The notes beneath the pieces are model-generated. The model ran no database searches, had not been told where the DNA came from, and saw only the letters and a list, made by a program, of their open reading frames with translations. From NCBI GenBank assembly GCA_016490735.1, contig JAEMWC010000350.1, forward strand, positions 745,001 to 809,000: 64,000 nt of DNA. The letters are read 5' to 3'. Positions 10,745-20,709 of this stretch are shown one piece after another. The stretch is from Pachyseris speciosa (Eukaryota; Cnidaria; Anthozoa; Scleractinia; Pachyseridae). Position 1 is the first letter of the stretch; the number at the start of each line of letters is the position of its first letter. Position numbers and translations under genes: made by a program.

Positions 10745-11200
10745 GGCCGAAAAAGTCTTGAACTAACCACAGAAACGAAGGAATTGATTCTTGCACTGTC
10801 AGAATCAGTGAAAAGCAAAGCTGAACTGTCAAGACTGTTGAACATTCCAAGAACGACTATTATATTACAAGCGTTCTACGCAAATACAAAAGGACTGGCT
10901 CGGTGGAGAATTTGAAGCGAAGTGGAAGGAAAAAGAAATTCACAAATAGAGATAGAAACGCTTTATTTCGTCTGGTTAAAGCGAACAGACAACTAAACTT
11001 ACAGGACATTACATCGAAGCTTAACGAGTGCAAAACACAAACTTTCAGCAAGAAAACTGTGCAAAGGGTTCTCACTCAGAAGGATATAAACGAAGGTCAG
11101 CGAAAAAGAAAGTTGTGGTTCGGGAGGTAAATCGCAAAAAGCGAGTCGACTCGTGTAAGGAGCGACAAAGTCACACAGTAGACGAGTACTGGAGAAAAGC
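10745..11200 (+). pseudogene. Tc1/mariner transposase N-terminal fragment, frameshifted
   Basis: The first piece (10718-10915) includes MGRKSLELTTETKELILA and the helix-turn-helix AELSRLLNIPRTTI. The frame then shifts into KRSGRKKKFTNRDRNALFR and LQDITSKLNECKTQTFSKK (10903-11100), and shifts again into HSEGYKRRSAKKKVVVREVN. This is the paired helix-turn-helix DNA-binding region of Tc1-like transposases, with the GRKKKF AT-hook-like bridge. The DDE catalytic domain is absent: the sequence runs into unrelated DNA with a poly-A run near 11340. At least two frameshifts, so non-functional. Confidence 0.75.
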
Positions 11201-11396
11201 AGATGTTTGTGAACGTGCGAAGATCCATCCGATAATAAGTGCTCGCGCACTCGCGTGGAGAAGTGTCGGCTTGTTTGTTGACATTACAAGCGTTACGCTT
11301 GCACACGAGAATTTATACGCCACGCGTGTATCTAAATGTAAAAAAAAAAAAAAAAACCGCAGCATTTCCAGTCATTCTTAGATCATTGTTATCATT

Positions 11397-11627
11397 TTAT
11401 TGCTTCGTAAATGGATCTACAGAGGGGACACTCCCTTGGATCCTGGCATTTTCTAGTGCCTCTGTTATTCCAGCAGCCTTGCAGCCATAGAGGATAATTT
11501 TCTTTCCCTTCTCACTTCTTAGAAAATCGTAAATATCCACGAGTTCCTTGGCATGAATTGGTTTGAGCGTGAAAAGTTTCAAGTCTTCCTCGATAGTGGC
11601 GACATCTCTCAGTTGGCTCCTTCTCAC
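11397..11627 (-). pseudogene. Pogo/Tigger-like (DDE_1) transposase C-terminal fragment
   Basis: The minus-strand ORF reads LKLFTLKPIHAKELVDIYDF, then LRSEKGKKIILYGCKAAGIT and EALENAR. The pattern 'LKPxHAxxLxxxYxxxxxxxGKxIIxxGxKxAGIxxA' is typical of the tail of DDE_1 (pogo/jerky) transposases. No catalytic acidic residues are in this fragment. It lies next to, but on the opposite strand from, the Tc1 fragment, so two different dead transposons meet here. Confidence 0.55.
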
Positions 11628-11879
11628 TACGAAGCCCAGTCGAAAGACATTTTGAACTCAATTCTTAAAGAAGAACTATCCAATAGTGACTCCGAGGCGT
11701 TGATAAAGGAACCATGAGCAGACGAGGTTTTGTTATTGAAATAAAGATGCTGCAAAACTACAATATGTAAAAGAGTGTGATTGAATTAACGTTGACGTAA
11801 ATTAAGATGCTTTAAATTAACGCAATTATTATTTTCTTTTTTTTAAATCGCGTTAATAAAGTGCATCGTTAACTTCCTA

Positions 11880-12080
11880 TAATTAGGTATACCAAATAAA
11901 GTTTGAGGCTGAGCATTAGCAGCCATGGACAGCTGTTTTGGCCTTGCTGGGCCTTGTCAGAACGGCATAGCTAATACCCAGGGGTAATATCCCCTACCAC
12001 GTGGCCTTACGAGTGTCCGGTTTACCTAGGCGCATTAGTTTGTGAGGTATACTGTGGTGTCAGTGTAGCGAAGACAGATC
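11880..12080. repeat. Dispersed repeat, copy 2 of 3 (10030, 11880, 16210)
   Basis: Shared words in both full copies: CAGCCATGGACAGCTGTTT (inverse order in the other copy), GGCCTTG, GGGGTAATATCCCCTACCA and CGTGGCCTTA, followed by ACATTAATTTGT(G/A)A(A/G)GTAT. The copy at 16200-16400 has the same blocks. Short inverted parts suggest a degenerate DNA transposon. Confidence 0.5.
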
Positions 12081-12218
12081 TTTTATTGACACCTGATACG
12101 GGAAAATTCGGTGGCTCTGTACATGGAGCACGCCTTTAAATTTGAATTTTGAGTACGTTGCGAGCGCAGAGTGTTTCGTTTGAGACTTTGCTACACGCGA
12201 TCAAAGGAACATTATAAA

Positions 12219-12469
12219 GCTCTGGCTAAACGAGGCAACAATGTTGCGGTAACAATTTGAGCTCGCACATGTTTCCGCGACGGTTCCCCGCTTAGCTAGC
12301 CAACTTAGGAAACATCGTTGCGGCAACAAAAATTGTTTCTGAGGGAGTTCAGCAATATTTTGTGTTGCCGCAACAATGCTTCCTCGGGTGGCTTGACGGG
12401 GAAACATCGCGGAAACATGCGCGAGCTCAAATTGTTGCACCAACATTGTTGCCTCGTTTAGCCAGCGCT
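12219..12469. mobile_element. Palindromic MITE
   Basis: Left end CTGGCTAAACGAGGCAACAA and right end TTGTTGCCTCGTTTAGCCAG are perfect inverted repeats. The similarity continues inward (TTTGAGCTCGC against GCGAGCTCAAA, ACATGTTTCCGCG against CGCGGAAACATG). It has no coding capacity. Confidence 0.85.
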
Positions 12470-13200
12470 TAAGATCAACTGATGAGGCTGTTGTTACAGC
12501 AAAACTAGTTTAGTGAATTTAAAAGTGTGTTGAAAGTATTTCAATTTGAATTTTTCTTTCAAGTGCAAATGAGGTGTAGAAATACCATCTTAGCTTCGGC
12601 TAACAGACTTTCAGAAGACTTGAAAAGATTTTGGTGCCAAAAATACATCTGAACAGTGTACGCAATACGTATTTAGTTAAAATTCAAGTGAATGCAAAAA
12701 ATGGCATCTAACATTAACACATGCTGTATACTGATGGTTTTAACGATTTAAAGATATCCCCGTCCTGAATCTTATTCAACTCCATCTTTAGAATTCAAAT
12801 TACTCCTGGTAAATCATTGCCGGCTTAGGAAGAGCTCCTTATTAGTATACAACTATTTATAATCATTTTCCTTGAATGAAGAACACTTACAAATAAGAGG
12901 TCCGTTCGATTAAAGACCAATCGTTGAAACGGAGTCGACACTGCTACAAGATATCTTTGTTCTACTCGTCTAGACAGAACTGGTAAGTTGAATGAGAAAT
13001 GTGTATCGATTTGCCTACCACAAATTAACGTTTAATACGCTGAAGACTTTTTTTAAAATCTGAATTGAAATTTGAAGTCGCAGATTTCCTCCCAATTGCT
13101 TGTTCTACTTAAGTTCCATCTGTCAGCCGTTTTCATGTCATTCGCCTGCCAACCATGTTTCAGTTACTTAAGGCTAAAAAACTAACTTCGTGCTGTTATA
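12470..13200. other. Intergenic DNA upstream of duplicated block 2
   Basis: No supported gene or repeat. A (GTT)n run follows at about 13246-13275. Confidence 0.4.
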
Positions 13201-13984
13201 ACATTCAACATTTGTTTATGATTGAAAATGAAAATGGGTTTTGTTTTGTTTGTTGTTGTTGTTGTTGTTGTTGTTTTTATTTCGTGAAGTGATCTCACAT
13301 ACATGAATAAAGAACAAGTATAATTGGCGGCACAACATTATTGTCGATTTCAAGATCGAACAATTCCTTTTCTCTCAATCACCGTAATGAAAGAAGGAAG
13401 GGTGATGAATCTCATATTCTTTTTAATCATAAATTCAAGCTGCTGTATCTTGTGTACAACAGCTGAAAAATTTATAACCGCTACATCAACGTAACTGCAG
13501 ATTAGCTATACCGTTCTTGGCTCCAGCCAGTGGTTCAATTAACAATTAAATGTTAAGTGTTTGCGTCTGTAATTGCTTTTACATTTGTTACCACGCTTTA
13601 CGCCGGTTTAACAAAGGGTCGAAATTGGAAATAGGATCGTCACTGTATGGACACTTTTTTTACATGCAGACAAGTTAACCTTAATTTACACTCAACAATT
13701 TGCATCTCAACAACTTTTTGTCGTCATACATGTACGGCTGGATTTTTGTCGTGTTAAGGTCGCCTTTTTATTAGGACAGCATGGAAACGCTAGTTTTGAG
13801 AACGCTTTTATATACTTGGCAGAATTGTACTTTTGGCTGTTAGCTTCACCTTTCATTTGTTATCAAGTAATTATGAGCATAATCGTTGTTTGCAAGGCGA
13901 TTGCTGTACCGCTAATCTAGTCGCTTTGAGAGGACTGCCGATTGCAAATTGAACAATAACAGTTTTATATATCTTTGTAGAAAG

Positions 13985-13995
13985 TATATAAATAG
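13985..13995 (+). promoter_or_regulatory. TATA box of family I gene B
   Basis: TATATAAATAG, the same 11 bases as at 6451, preceded by ATATCTTTGTAGAAAG and followed by AGAC. Conservation in both duplicates supports a real core promoter. Confidence 0.65.
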
Positions 13996-14017
13996 AGACA
14001 TGTTGTTGCTTCAGAGC

Positions 14018-14083
14018 TAAACACGTCCAAAGACGTCTTCAGAAAAACACGATACCTTTGTTATCCCAAACAAAGCGAAAGTG
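14018..14083 (+). other. Non-coding first exon of family I gene B
   Basis: Begins GCTAAACACGTCCAAAGACG and ends GCGAAAGTG before donor GTAAGA at 14084. It aligns with 6482-6551 of gene A. The probable acceptor is CCACAG at about 14430, just before the coding exon. Confidence 0.5.
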
Positions 14084-14442
14084 GTAAGATTTGAGTTAAC
14101 ATTTCGCGACTAGAACTTCTACTAAGACTCTAAGAAAATTCCAAAAACTTTAAGGGGTTTATTTTCATAAAAAGTTGTCTTAGAATAGGTATAGAACAAA
14201 TCTCATTTTAACGCGTAGACAATTCAAATTAAGAAGACGCCTCGTTATAAGATCAGGTTTAGTGACTAAGAAAGAATGGCTTGCTTTGCATATTGGCCTC
14301 ACTTAGGCTTTATGTTCTTCTTCCATTTACCCCTTACTAGAGAACAATCCTTACATTCACCATATTGCAAGTCATAGAAAGTAGCTGGTCAACTGAACAA
14401 CAATTAGCATAACGTATTAAAATCCACAGAAACCAAAAGAAG

Positions 14443-15137
14443 ATGGAGAAAAATTTCCTCTGCGTTATGCTTGTGATGTTGTTAGTCGTGGCAGTGGAGT
14501 CTGGGATGCCGCCATTAAACCCGCGACATGGAAAGAGGAACTTTCAGGTAGCTTCTCATCCAAATGTATGTTTAATGTCATCTCTGGGCTTTTTTTTTTT
14601 CATTGGTTTCTGATGCGGGTAGAAGTGGTGAGCACAATGTGTCTCTATACTTTCCATACAGTTAACACTGACAATGAAACTAAGAGTGAAACTTGAAGGT
14701 AAAACACGCTTTAATTGCATTGCAAAACATTTTTCTTTAGCGAGCATGAAATCGTTGCAAAGACACCATTGTCAAAATTCTGCTTTCGTGCAATTCCGAT
14801 TCAAACCAAATATAATAAATTGTTTCCAGGGAAGAGTCACTAAGTTTGGTGGTATTTGGCTTCATATTGACAAAGTTAAGTCAGTGCCTCCCTTCTCCCC
14901 AAGTTTAACTGAAAGAAAATGTAACCTCACATCATGTACCTAACATTAAATTTCCCTATTGCCAATTTTAGATTTGAAAGGAAGTGCGTTAGACATGATC
15001 TCATTTCAACTTTTCAGGCTGTGCTCAAGAGGAGAGAATACTGCGCCAGAGCGAGGCAGGTTTGCAACCCTGCAGAAGATGATTTCAAAGATGTTTCCAG
15101 TGTCCTAGACACAGGTGAAAAACAACCTGAGAATTAA
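14443..15137 (+). CDS. Family I small secreted peptide precursor, gene B (two coding exons)
   Basis: Exons 14443-14547 (35 codons) and 15018-15137 (39 codons and stop) join in phase 0; donor CAG/GTAGCT, acceptor CTTTTCAG. Exon 1 starts MEKNFLCVMLVMLLVVAVES, a clear signal peptide, then GMPPLNPRHGKRNFQ. HGKR would allow dibasic cleavage and C-terminal amidation of a short peptide. Exon 2 begins AVLKRREYCARARQVCNPAE and ends in an acidic, then polar tail. A second dibasic site (KRR) precedes the Cys-x6-Cys ring. Against gene A the core REYCARARQ(V/I)CNP is almost unchanged while the ends differ, which suggests the ring is the functional product. The whole precursor is 74 residues. I know no family with this layout; peptide hormone or defence peptide are both possible. 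Confidence 0.7.
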
Positions 15138-15279
15138 CAGCCACCTTTATCGTCCTTCTCCTAACCGTTTAGAGAGGAAGCTCAAGAAAAAAGTTCGCTC
15201 TCTGCATTGTTGATAAAAGATAAATTTGAAAGGCATTAAATTACGAACAAATTATATCAGTCTTCTTTGATTTTAATTT

Positions 15280-15950
15280 ATCCCCAAGAACAATTCACAC
15301 TTATACAGACCATTAAAAAAAGGAAACACCCTTATTCAGAGACAATTTTACAGGAGTTCACTATCGCTTCGTTCGTCTCAGTCACTGAGTTACATATTTA
15401 GTTGGGCTACAAACTCCACGCTAATAATTTAACATTGTTGTGGGGGCTAACGTCGTTTCCTCTTGTTCACTCATCACCCTATTCGTGGCCACTCAGGCAC
15501 CGCGCAGGGGGAGGGGTTGGAAGGGGGCTTTAACCCCACCCTCCCCCCCCCCCACCCCCCACTTTTCAACAGAAAAAAGCAGGTAATACTAAAAAGAAAT
15601 CGAAGTTACTTTTCTTTTTAACGTTTTATCGAAAACTGATTATTCTTGTTTCACCACACCATGTTAATTTTAAATGCATTTGCAGCTAAAACAAACTTCT
15701 CGAGGATGCATTTTTCCTCCGTAATGGCTTCATCTCGGCTCATCTCGCATTTTTGGAAATGCCGCTATTCACATTTAAGACACAACATGTTAAGGAAAAT
15801 ATTTAGAGCTAAGAATATCATATTTGCGAGCTTTATCTCTTATCTTTCGAATAAGATGGTAGGGAATTAATTCGGTGCAGTTGTTTCCTCGAAGTAGACT
15901 AAGGAAACCATGGTAAGAAAGATTGAGAGAAAAGTGTGGCTAGTTTATGA
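15280..15950. other. Intergenic DNA with a G/C-rich tract
   Basis: Holds a C-rich run at about 15540-15560 and a stretch (15490-15690) resembling 2890-3090. No gene supported. Confidence 0.4.
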
Positions 15951-15954
15951 GATT

Positions 15955-16164
15955 AGGGCCGTTTATGCGAGAGAAAATAAGCCGCGGCTTACTCTGACCA
16001 CGGCTTACATAAGACGCGAACACTCCGTATAAATGGTACAAAATCTACGTTCGCGGCTTTCTCAAGTCGCGGCTTATCCTGGCCTAGGAGTTTTTACTCG
16101 TATAAATGGTTCCTTTCGCGTCTTATGTAAGCTGCGGCTTATTTTCTCTCGTATAAACAGCCCT
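15955..16164. mobile_element. Palindromic MITE
   Basis: Left AGGGCCGTTTATGCGAGAGA continuing AAATAAGCCGCGGCTTA, and right TAAGCTGCGGCTTATTTTCT continuing CTCGTATAAACAGCCCT, are inverted repeats of about 38 bp. The interior also has several inverted GCGGCTTA words. Non-coding. Confidence 0.8.
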
Positions 16165-16199
16165 ATTATTTCGATCAAAAACGCACTGTTTAAAACTTG

Positions 16200-16400
16200 T
16201 GGGATGTGAGCCTGAGTATTAGCTATGAGGTCTAACAAGGCCGAAACAGCTGTCCATGGCTGCTAATGCTTGGGCTCAATCTTTGCTTTGATATATTTAA
16301 GAGGTAATGCCCTCTACCATGTGGCCTTAGTGCCCTTAGAGTGGCTTCAGCTTACTTGATCACATTAATTTGTAAAGTATCCTTGTCACTCCAGCAACAT
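16200..16400. repeat. Dispersed repeat, copy 3 of 3
   Basis: Same family as 11880-12080: AACAGCTGTCCATGGCTGCT, then GAGGTAATGCCCTCTACCAT, GTGGCCTTAGTGCCC and the AATTTGTAAAGTAT end. Confidence 0.5.
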
Positions 16401-16820
16401 CCCACAAGCTTTACGTTTTCATTGCTTGTTTTATTGATATGTGATACCCTGCCTGTGTCGAAGCGAATAAAATAAAATAAATAAAATACCCACAAATGTT
16501 ACAAACGGTAATTGAGAAGTTGGACTACATAAATTTAGATTTACTACATCAGTGAAGAACTGTGAAAGTGAAATAACATTAAGACTTTGTTTTGATTTGT
16601 AAGCTTCATATTGAAAATCGGGAAACTGAAAATTTATTTTTTTTTACCATTTAGCGCCAAAAAAGTACCAAACTCGGCTAGTAATTTTTTTTATTTTATT
16701 TTATTTTTTAGAATCTTTTGTCGGCAAGTTAATTTTTAGCTAATTATAGGTATTGTCAACATTTGTCCCTTGCAAGCCAGCTCAGAATATATAGCCTAAT
16801 ATTTAAGCAATAGACCACAA

Positions 16821-16944
16821 GTTTCTATGGTTTATAGGCTGATAAACCACGCGGGATGTTGGAAGAACACTCGAAGAATTTACGAATTCTTCGAGTGTTC
16901 TTCCAACATCCCAAGTAGTTTATCAGCTTATAAACCATAGAAAC
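16821..16944. mobile_element. Near-perfect palindrome (foldback element)
   Basis: GTTTCTATGGTTTATAGGCT at the left is mirrored by AGCTTATAAACCATAGAAAC at the right. The centre is GGATGTTGGAAGAACACTCG / CGAGTGTTCTTCCAACATCC around AAGAATTTACGAATTCTT. Arms are about 60 bp with almost no loop, so the single strand would form one long hairpin. Confidence 0.8.
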
Positions 16945-17059
16945 GTCTGGTATAATTTCTATGAGTTTACTGGTACAATAAACCATAGCTGATTGAACAA
17001 TCAGAGCGCGCGAATTGACTTTGTTTATTATATAAATAGATGTAGCCAAGCCTAAAAGC

Positions 17060-17835
17060 GGATCTCCACGTTTACTATATATTTCGAGCAACTTTTCATG
17101 GCTTTCTTTTGGCGAAACAAACAAAGGACGATGCATAGGTTTTTCGAAGATTCTTGGAGAAGGTGGATAAATTAGACGAGTAACAAACATATCTTGTATC
17201 AAGCTAAAACGATTGCTAAGCAATTTTGACATAAATGTCTACAGAAAAGACAGAAAATAGTCCGCACCTGATCGTTTAGAGCAGTCAACAAGAATTGACC
17301 GTGGTTCAAAACTACAAAACAACAAAATAAGCTTATTGCAAGAAAACAATATACGATGCGTAACGTTTCTTTGAAGATTCTTCAAGAAGGAGGAGGAATT
17401 AGACAAGTAACAAATATATCTCGTAGTAAACTGGAAAATTTGCTAAGCAAATTTGACATAATTAAATGTCCGTAGAAGAGACAAAAATGTATTCTAACCT
17501 GATGGTTTAGTCAGACAGAGAGTTAGCAATCACTTGGAAGGCAAGCTGAATAATAGCACCATTCCACACAATATCTTTCCTTGGCTAAGCAGACACAAAA
17601 CTTTAAAGTGACTTGATAGTTTTACTGTTGCTTTTCATGCCCACCGAGGAAGCTTTTTCAATTAAAGATTCTCTGCGGCAATACATCATCCAGTTTCAAT
17701 GAAGACAGGGCTTGCGAAACCACACGAGCTTCTCCCTCGCAGAGCCGTCCTTGGAAGAGAGAGAGCTTTTTCTAACATCCAAACACTGATTCTTACCGGT
17801 TCAAATAAACAAAATAATCGAGATTAAACGAGTTA
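17060..17835. repeat. Diverged repeat units also present at 49880-50345
   Basis: Two related sub-units (17100-17290 and 17350-17540) each contain AACAAA(C/T)ATATCT(T/C)GTA, a GCTAAGCAA(A)TTTTGACATA-like block and AAATGTC(T/C)(A/G)(C/T)AGAA. They are followed by TTGATAGTTTTACTGTTGCT and GAGGAAGCTTTTTCAAT. The same order recurs at 49920-50345. An ORF at 16825-17232 (minus) crosses the palindrome and this repeat and is not a gene. Confidence 0.55.
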
Positions 17836-17838
17836 AAT

Positions 17839-19303
17839 CAGGGGCACCCAACGAGCCAAATCAACCAAAAGCTGTAGAAAGGCATTTTTGAGTACCTTGC
17901 AGTGTTTGAAGTCTGTTTAACCCATTGACTACCGCAGGTTTTTACATTTTCGGAGTGATTTTCCACCTATAAACGATGAATAGCAATTCGTGACTCTTTA
18001 TTTGAACTACCAGGGAAAAGTGGTGCTGTCCTAAGCCACTGGAGGCTCAAGGTTTCTGAAAACGTCATTTTGACGTAGCTATTTTTTATCCGTGAAGCGA
18101 CAACAATGGCCCAAGTTCGGTTTGCTTGCGATTTCTGCTAAATTTACAGCCATTTTTCATCTTTAGCGGCTGCCTGATGAGCATCATTAAGCGTGACGGT
18201 AGCTAAGAGTCCACTTTCTCAAAGAATCGAGCAAGGTGATGTACTTTGTTGTTGAATTTGGCTTGTTACTCGACGAACTGGGAATTTGGCCGGTCGAACA
18301 CTTAGTACCTTTGGGACTCGACTATTGATGAATTTCTCGACCTACCGCCACATATTTTGGAATTTCTGTGTACTGGAGATGACCACGAGCAGGAAATTTT
18401 GGCGGTAGGTCGGCGTGGCTGTAGACTTAGTTTATATGTGAAAGAATTGGGGGAAGGAACGGGCGCTGTCAAAAATTCTCGTTAGTTCCCAGCAGGCAAT
18501 GCGCTCAAGATGTTGAAAATGTCGGGAAGGCCCGAATGCACTGGAACAAAAGGCTGTGTCTACGCTCGGGAGAATAATATGAACAAAAAAAGTCATTTCT
18601 AAGCTAGAAAAAGGACTGAATTTCGTTATGATGGTTGAATTTTGGTTTTTCGACGATGATTTCCCTAAAAAACATGAAGGCAAAAAGGGGCATTTTTGTT
18701 GTTTCTCTTTGACGTTAAAAACGGCCAGTTTCGTTCTTGTCCAAACTCAAAAGGCCATATTTGGTAAAAATCGCTACGTTTCTTGCATTTATTGGATATC
18801 CAAATTTAAAGGGCACTCCATTTCGTGCTCACAACTAACAGTTAAGGCAATATTCGTGCGATTGAGAAAGTTGCAATGTTTTGAAGCGTGGGAGTTTTTT
18901 ACGGCCGGTTTTGGCCGGCACGGGTGCCAATGGGTTAAGGTGATTTTTTCAAAAGCTAGAAGAAGTTGATCTGTTCGGATTTCCTAGCTGAACTTTTAAT
19001 TGTCCGAAAATGTTAGGGAACAAAATCTTCCTTTGAGAAAATGCAAGCTGAAATGAACTTTCCACGAACTTTCTAGGGAACTATTTTCTTTCCGAAAATA
19101 CTAGCTGACGTTTTTGAATGCCAAAAATAGCAATTAAGACCTTTCCGAAAACCTTAGGGGCTATGATTTCTCAATTGCGAATCTTTTAGGCTACGTTATA
19201 GTTACGAAAATCCGAGTGCACTCTTTAATCGACGCCGAAAACCCAAGGCGAATTACCCTCCAACGAACAGATATATAGCGAAACGTGTCGTTGGGTGCCC
19301 GTG
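17839..19303. mobile_element. DNA transposon with CAGGGGCACCCAACG ends
   Basis: Left end CAGGGGCACCCAACGAGCCA and right end CGTTGGGTGCCCGTG are inverted. The right half (18950-19250, with CTTTAATCGACGCCGAAAAC and repeated CCGAAAA..TTAG words) matches, in reverse, the copy at 56385-56749, which ends CTCGTTGGGTGCCCCTG. No transposase reading frame, so it is a non-autonomous member. It is split by a piggyBac-type insertion. Confidence 0.75.
17917..18938. mobile_element. piggyBac-type non-autonomous element nested in the preceding transposon
   Basis: Bordered by TTAA on both sides. Begins TTAACCCATTGACTACC and ends GGTGCCAATGGGTTAA, so CCCATTG/CAATGGG are inverted ends with the TTAA target duplication characteristic of piggyBac. 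About 1 kb, with short open frames on both strands (18432-18683, 18628-18969) that encode nothing I recognise. Confidence 0.75.
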
Positions 19304-20005
19304 TCACGAGTCAAATGAAGCGTGCAGCGCGGTAGCTTTTGACGTTTTCTTGACAGCTTTTTAATAACTTCCTGTCAGATTTTGAGACATGTGCATGCAT
19401 TTGATCGGCTTTCTTTCCTCGAGCTTGAATTTCTGTCTTCAATTCAACAATTCCCCGCAGACAAATACACTATAAAATTACCAAAGCCAGTCAAAGCGTC
19501 CAAATGCTGATTCTTAGCCGTTCAAAAAAAAAAACTGGACAATTAATTAAGCTAGACGGTGGAACTTCGTTGGACAAAGATCTCTAACTTTTTCAACGAA
19601 GGGTGTAGCAACTTTCTTTCAGGTTTGGAGACATGTAGGTGTATTTGATCGGTTTCCCCTTCCCCCTCCGCACGAGTTTGAATTGCTGCCTTCAAGAAAA
19701 TTTTAGCTTTCAAAACAAAACAAAAAACAATGCTGATAACGCTAAAAGATCATAAGTATCTTGAGTTCTCTTCTTGTCTTCAGTTTGTTATTTTTTTTCC
19801 CTCTAAAATCCTGCCAAAATGCACGAGAGTGTGACTTTTCATATTGCATACATGGATGGGCGGACGTACGTACGGTCGGACGGTCGGTCGGTCGGTCGGT
19901 CGGTCGTACGGTGACCAAAAACCAAATTTTCTCCAACAGTTACTATATTTTCTTAGTACTAAAAATTTTTTGCTGCGTAGCACTCGAATTCAATGCTAAA
20001 TGGAA
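19303..20005. other. Repeat-rich stretch with a (GGTC)n microsatellite
   Basis: 19380-19440 and 19620-19690 share GACATGT..(G/A)TGNATTTGATCGG(C/T)TT, an old local duplication. (GGTC)n at about 19868-19905 explains the Arg/Val/Gly-Ser-Val ORFs on both strands here. No gene. Confidence 0.5.
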
Positions 20006-20081
20006 GTTTTGTTGTTATTTTGAGTGCTTAGAGACTATATGTTAAATATATAGTCTCTAAGCACTCAAGACAACAACAAAA
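20006..20081. repeat. Perfect-type hairpin, about 35-bp arms
   Basis: GAGTGCTTAGAGACTATAT is mirrored by ATATAGTCTCTAAGCACTC, with GTTGTTATTTT / CAACAACAAAA extending the arms outward. Probably a MITE core. Confidence 0.6.
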
Positions 20082-20538
20082 CTTTCAATTACTATATTTT
20101 GTTACTCGTGGTGCTCAGAGCGCGCGCCTTCTGCGCGCAGAGCTCAGCTAAAATAATATTCTGAGAGCAACACTCGTTGTATTAGACATAGGGCACGATA
20201 GATAAATTTTCATCAAACCGGACCAGGCCTTTATTTTCTAACCGGCTGTCACATCTAGCCTCAGTCAGAAATGCTATTCCAATTTCTGTAGAATAATACG
20301 GGCCGGTCTTATGCCGGCTTTTGTAGAACCACAACATTCGCCGTAACTGTTACGTAACTAAGATTACATTTGTTCTATTTTGACCCATATATACGAATTA
20401 AATTAAGGCAATTCGAGGCGAGGCTCGATTGTGGGTTATCGGCCTTATGGGCGTTCAGGAAGGGATTCGCTCTCGCTGATTTTAATCAGAGTGTAATAAC
20501 AGTCTAAGCCCTTTCTCTTGATGGTTGTTTTTTCGCAG

Positions 20539-20706
20539 GTCCTTGGTATCTTTACTACCCGCGTGGATGCGCTTACAGCAGTTGACGTTTTGACACGCCG
20601 GGATACGAGAAAAAGGAGATATCACTGCAAATATTTGTTATCGTTATTCCGGTCTTTGTCCTCAGAGATACAGAAATTAAACCTTGGCACTTACTTTAGT
20701 AAATAA
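20539..20706 (+). CDS. Possible terminal coding exon of a small basic secreted peptide
   Basis: A strong acceptor (GGTTGTTTTTTCGCAG) opens a 55-codon frame in phase 0 that starts VLGIFTTRVDALTAVDVL, continues TRRDTRKRRYHCKYLLSLFR and ends YFSK-stop. AATAAA follows within a few bases of the stop. The RKRRYHC context resembles the KRREYC of family I, but a second cysteine is missing. No first exon is visible upstream; transposons at 17.8-19.3 kb would lie in its intron. Could be a diverged or dead family I member, or chance. Confidence 0.3.
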   Translation, partial: VLGIFTTRVDALTAVDVLTRRDTRKRRYHCKYLLSLFRSLSSEIQKLNLGTYFSK

Positions 20707-20709
20707 AAT

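Larger units (their letters stand above)
13200..15280 (+). repeat. Duplicated block, copy 2 (carries family I gene B)
   Basis: Same order of elements as 5400-8200. Matching blocks include the promoter (TACCGCTAATCTAGTCGC against CACCGCTAATCTGGTCGC) and the stretch just before the coding exon (AAAATCCACAGAAACC). See copy 1. Confidence 0.75.

Noticed and set aside
16825..17232. 135-codon minus-strand ORF
   Set aside because: Its last third is one arm and the centre of the palindrome 16821-16944, and the rest is a repeat also found at 17350 and 49950 without a conserved frame.
19742..20045. ORFs rich in Gly-Arg-Ser-Val or Arg-Pro-Thr-Asp
   Set aside because: Translations of the (GGTC)n microsatellite on both strands.
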